In this document: in pieces, positions 19,488-23,568 of the stretch | How the letters are laid out: each line of letters opens with the position of its first letter | How positions within the stretch are numbered: position 1 is the stretch's first letter | DNA from: Haplosporangium gracile | Lineage: Eukaryota > Mortierellomycota > Mortierellomycetes > Mortierellales > Mortierellaceae | Assembly (NCBI GenBank): GCA_015499985.1 | Contig: JAAAUF010000337.1 | Location: 15,326 to 38,893 of the forward strand | Direction of reading: 5' to 3' | DNA: 23,568 bases | Made by a program: the position numbers and the translations under genes | Notes under the pieces: model-generated | Told to the model about the DNA's origin: nothing | Database searches by the model: none | The model's input: only the letters and a program-made list of their open reading frames with translations

Positions 19488-22400
19488 TTAGATCTTGGAC
19501 TTGACGTCGTCATAGACAACAATATCCTCATACAACAAGGATGTCAAGAAATCCGCATAGTCCTTTCCAGTGATCTGGGGTGCAAGTCTCTCCTTGGCCA
19601 ACTGGATCTTTGAAGCCTTGAACCTCTGGTCGCCCATCTCCTTGGCCAACTTATCGGTCTCCTCGTCCAAGACCTTCAACAAATACTCAGGCGTCACAGT
19701 CACGCCCTTGTCAGTCTTGGCCTGATGCTTAGCCCACTGCCACAACTGAGAACGAGAAATCTCGGCGGTGGCGGCGTCCTCCATCAAGTTGTGAATGGGG
19801 ACACATCCGGCACCACGGAGCCAGGCCTCCATGTACATCAACGAGACAGACATGTTGGCACGGATGCCAGACTCGGTGATCTTGCCACCCTTAACGGTGG
19901 TGTTCAACAGATCCGCGGCAGTGACTTGAACCTCCTCGCGACGGACGTGGAGCTGGTTAGGCTGGGGCATGTGCTCGTTGAAGACCACAAGAGCAAGCTT
20001 GACAAGGTCGGGGTGAGCGACCCAGGTACCATCGTGTCCAGCCTTGACCTCACGCAACTTGTCGTTGCGGACCTTATCCATGGCAGCCTTGTTAGCCGCC
20101 TCATTGTTCTTGATGGGAATCTGGGCAGCCATACCGCCCATGGCGTGGACACCGCGCTTGTGGCAAGTCTTGATCAAGAGGCGGACATAAGCATCCATGA
20201 ACGGCGTCGTCATCGAAACATCCGAACGGTCAGGAAGGAGATACTTGGGGTTCTGACGCAACTTCTTGATGACCGAGAAGATATAATCCCAACGTCCACA
20301 GTTGAGACCTGCCGAATGCTCACGAAGCTCATAAATGAACTCCTCCATCTCAAAGGCGGCCATAATGGTCTCGATAAGACAGGTGCCGCGAATGGTGCCA
20401 CGGGGCATGCCGATGTAATCCTGGGCCAGGTTGAAGACGTCGTTCCAGAGACGGGCTTCGAGGTGGGACTCCATCTTGGGAAGGTAGAAGTATGGGCCAA
20501 TGCCGATCTCGACTGATTTCTTGGCGTTGTGGAAGAAGTAGAGCGCGAAATCGAAAAGCGAGCCCGAAGTGACCTCGCCGTCGATCAAAACGTGCTTCTC
20601 ATCCAAGTGCCATCCACGGGGGCTGTTTGAAAAAGGGGTGGTAGGTGAGTAAGGTTAGTCTACTGAGTCGTATAATCGGGGAACGCCTAATATTTGTCAA
20701 TTGCATACAGTACGAAAAAGAGAGAAAAACGAGGGACGTACCGAACGATGAGGGTGGCGATGTTGCCGTCCTTGCGGATGTTGTATTGCTTGCCGTTGGG
20801 GGCGGTGTAGGAGATGCGCTGGTGGATAGCATCCTTCATGTTGACGAGACCCGACAAGTTGTTGTCGAATGTGGGACTGTTCGAATCTATGTTGTCATGG
20901 TCATGACATTACGGATAGAATGGGCGTGAGAAATTATCGTTTGCTGTTAGTTTCAATTGCACTATGCAGGACTGGCGTGTCCGTTGTCCTCCGACCGGGG
21001 TCGGGGTCAAAGTAAAAAAAAACTGATGCGGGGTGCATAATGGAGGAGGGAAAAAAAATTAAAAATTTCACGTGCCATTCAAATCCAATTGGTCCTCTTT
21101 CTAACCCTTTTCCGTTGCAATCCGTGGATGCAAAAAGACTGACTGACTGAGCACATACCCGTGCGCACCCCGTGTAAGAAGAAGGAGCCACTTCAGTCAA
21201 GAAAGAGACTGCCAACCCGATTACATCCTTCCATTACCATTAGCCCCTTCCCTCTTATAGACATGGTCCGGTTAAGAAGGGGGAAGACGATGGTGCTGCT
21301 GCCAGGCGGGTGTGTTGTTGCCAGCTGTAGCATAGTCTGTTGAAAAATGAGGAGCAGGTTGGTCGAGCCGAGTGTAGGGGTGACTGACCCACGGATACAA
21401 AAAAAAGTGTCTTTTTTTTTTAAAGGGAGTGGACTCGTTCCTGATTCGCTGAGTAAAATCCATCCTCTCTCACCCTTGTCATTCTTAACTTTCTTTTTTT
21501 TTTTTTTTCTCGTAGAAAATAACTTGTCCCATTATTCACACACACACACACACCTCTCGCTCATGCACCTTTCTCCGTTATTCCCCACTCCCATCCTTCT
21601 TGAAAAAGGAAAAACCTGGGGTCCAGTCTCTTTCCCTTTCCAATTGGTGTTCACATCTCTCACAGTATCAACACGCCCTCCGGTCCGAGTGTCGTGTCGG
21701 TTCTCCTGTTCACTCGTCCTGTGTCCTGTAGCGTGTGTTCGTAATGTTTGCATGTTCCGTCGTCTTCGTCATATTTTCCCTCACACACACACCCCTTCTT
21801 GCTTTGTTTAGCTTGCTGAACTGAACGCCCCTTTCATGAACTGTATCCGCGCCAACAACAAAAAGAAAAAAGCAAACAAAGAGTCGCAGAGTTGCAAATG
21901 AACTAGCAAATCAAATTCATGCAAACAATGAATGAACAAACACCAAAAACAAACTCGTGTTCATGTTGTGTCCCTCACTTTCACCGTGTTCCTGTCCCTC
22001 TCTTTCCTTCTCTCCACTTTCGTCATGTCCCCCGTGTCTCTCTTCCGTCCTCGCTTCTTCTTTGTCCATTTCCTTATGTACCCTCCTTCCTCCTCCCTTT
22101 TCGTTTGAAACAAAATAACAAAGTCAACAACAAAAAAATAAAAAGCAAAAGATTTACCTTCAAAGTCAGCCATAAAGGTAGCAGCTCCTGAGTTCAATGC
22201 ATTGATCACCATCTTGCGATCGACAGGCCCCGTAATTTCAACTCTTCTATCGGCCAATCCAGGAGCGGGTACGGCACCTCTCCAGGAGATATCATCCCTA
22301 ATGTTCTTGGTCTCGGGGAGGAAGTCAGGGAGGATACCCTGGTCGATTTGTTGTTGACGGAGGACACGCTTTTGGAGGAGAGTCTTGCGGGTGGCGTTGA

Positions 22401-22518
22401 AGGTGCGGTGGAGGGTGGCGACAAAGAGGAGGGCTTCGGGGGTCAAGATTTCTGAAGCCTGCTGGGGGGTGACCTTTCCGAGAATGGTGACACCGGGAAC
22501 CTTTGAGTCGTATGGCAT
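19488..22518 (-). CDS. MLS1: malate synthase (glyoxylate cycle)
   Basis: Condenses glyoxylate with acetyl-CoA to malate, allowing growth on acetate or fatty acids. Exons on the minus strand are 22518-22158, 20886-20742 and 20622-19488, giving 546 residues, the usual length. Both introns are GT-AG and in phase; the first is 1271 bases, the second 119. Junction 1 rebuilds ADFEDSNSPT and junction 2 rebuilds LIVRPRGWH (about 166-174), with the active-site Arg. The family signature [16 protein letters not shown] is at about 269-284, including metal-ligand positions. LMEDAATAE (about 448-456) holds the catalytic Asp. The C-terminus ends SKI, a likely variant of the SKL peroxisomal targeting signal, so glyoxysomal location is inferred. 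The start at MPYDSKVPG fits family N-termini; an in-phase upstream ATG near 22797 would add an Arg/Ser-rich leader of low plausibility. Confidence 0.96.
20887..22157 (-). other. unusually long first intron of malate synthase
   Basis: The 1271-base intron runs from donor GTAAAT (22157-22152) to acceptor ATAG (20890-20887). It is AT- and pyrimidine-rich, with a CA run (21537-21552) and T-runs near 21410-21420 and 21493-21509. Neither strand has an open frame resembling a protein. No RNA gene was recognised. Confidence 0.7.
21537..21552. repeat. CA dinucleotide microsatellite
   Basis: Eight perfect CA units inside the first intron of malate synthase. Confidence 0.85.
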
Positions 22519-23568
22519 TGCTGAATTAGTTTTTTTTTTTTTTGTTGAATGAGAGAGGGAGAATGAGTGTTGAAAAGTGAGGAAGGGTTGGTTGAATGAG
22601 AGAGGAAGAGAGAAACAGGAATGTAAGAAAGAAAGAGAAGAAGGAGATGGGAGAGAGTTGTCTTTTATTCTTTTTATTATGTTTTCATATAGGCCAGGCC
22701 AGGATAAAATAAATCCGTTGGTGTTTGGTATTCGCCTGTTTGACACGCGGGGGGAGGTGATCAAGGGGGACAAAGTGAGCACAAAAAGTGACATCAATTG
22801 AAAGGAGGGAAGAAGGGAGAATCCGGGAAGAGTAATGACAGAGGAGAAACTCTCTCTCTCTCTCTCTCCTTATTCTCAAAGCTACTTTGGCACACACTTG
22901 CACACATTCACCTCTCAATTGATAATTGGTGATCGATTGCCACAGCACTAGTACCGGAGAGAGGACAAACGAAATCATCGGTCCTGGTTCCCCATGGCAC
23001 ACTTCATCTTTTTAGCCCAAGCAATTTTGAAGTAGTGTCGTATTCTGATGTCATATCCTTCTTCCCTTCTATACACACACACACGCGTGCATGTGAGTGC
23101 GGCTACTCTGACCGAGAAGAAGAAGGGTGAATTCGGAACAATCACGACTAGTTATTCCCATTGCATGCTGGTCAGACACCAATAAGCATTTTGACTGATC
23201 ACTTTAACGTGTCTATCTGCACTATCCTTCTTGCGCCTCTTCCCCTACTCGATACTCCATGCACTTGCTACAAGTACTTCACACGCTTCCTCTTCCTCCT
23301 TCCTTCCCCTCGCTACAATTGCTCTTACATATACAAACACCCCTCCCCTCCCTCTTGGTCACCCTCTACTTCTGTCAGTATCAACAGAGTGTTTCCTTCT
23401 TTTTCCCATGAGCACCTCTCTTCCTCTCGTCCTCCCTTTCTTTTCATTCTTCCTTCCCTCTTTGTGCACCTTTTTTTATGAACCCAGCCAGCCAATAATC
23501 CCCTCGTCCACTTCTCACTCTCACTTCACAATACGCACAAGAGAGTACCAGTCTCTCAGCAAAAAAAA
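22519..23568. other. upstream region of malate synthase and right window flank, no gene seen
   Basis: The first 300 bases are presumably leader and promoter of malate synthase and are purine-rich on the plus strand, hence pyrimidine-rich in the transcript sense. A CT run lies at about 22851-22868. From about 23220 to 23525 the plus strand is strongly pyrimidine-rich, like the tracts before the glucanase and dehydrogenase starts. This suggests the leader of a plus-strand gene beginning beyond 23568. No coding frame is supported. Confidence 0.5.

Noticed and set aside
19725..20516. A 263-codon plus-strand frame opposite malate synthase
   Set aside because: It is an antisense shadow. The minus strand encodes a complete, motif-bearing enzyme.
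21961..22797. An upstream in-phase ATG that would add about 93 residues to malate synthase
   Set aside because: The extension is low-complexity and includes a Lys run from poly-A. The start at 22518 fits the family's N-terminal length.

Overview
The window looks like nuclear DNA of an early-diverging filamentous fungus, most likely Mucoromycota and probably Mortierella-like. This rests on GC-rich exons broken by short GT-AG introns (mostly 100-270 bases), pyrimidine-rich and microsatellite-rich intergenic DNA, and the gene families present. The taxon is an inference, since there is no rRNA or marker gene. The window starts and ends in poly-A and has a 10-N assembly gap at 11649-11658, so it is a draft scaffold piece.

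Layout: (1) 251-762, minus: first exon of a membrane protein with a weak Eos1-like look, cut by the window edge. (2) 1834-3203, minus: two-exon SLC35A-type nucleotide-sugar transporter. (3) 3204-5903: a 2.7 kb divergent intergenic region with no gene that I can support. (4) 5904-7624, plus: two-exon, membrane-anchored GH5 exo-beta-1,3-glucanase. (5) 7625-10235: non-coding DNA with a long CT microsatellite, followed by what looks like a decayed leucine-rich-repeat gene on the minus strand. (6) 10236-13371, minus: one gene I rebuilt from three exons across the gap, encoding an N-terminal multi-pass membrane region, a fibronectin type III domain and a long coiled coil. (7) 14581-17065, plus: four-exon, membrane-anchored aldehyde dehydrogenase of the Msc7 type, with a probable GC-AG intron. 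(8) 17358-19230, plus: an FAD-dependent monooxygenase lacking its N-terminal FAD-binding fold, in four exons including one of 11 bases. (9) 19488-22518, minus: three-exon malate synthase with a 1.27 kb first intron and a C-terminal SKI tripeptide. (10) 22519-23568: pyrimidine-rich flank with no gene seen.

The genes are individually regulated eukaryotic units and I see no functional cluster. Broad themes are the secretory pathway and cell wall (sugar-nucleotide transport, glucan hydrolysis) and carbon or aldehyde oxidation (malate synthase of the glyoxylate cycle, aldehyde dehydrogenase). I found no convincing novel system. The most interesting points concern gene structure: two splice donors that overlap apparent stop codons, a transporter with two possible C-termini, a probable GC-AG intron, a micro-exon, a truncated oxygenase and an LRR relic.
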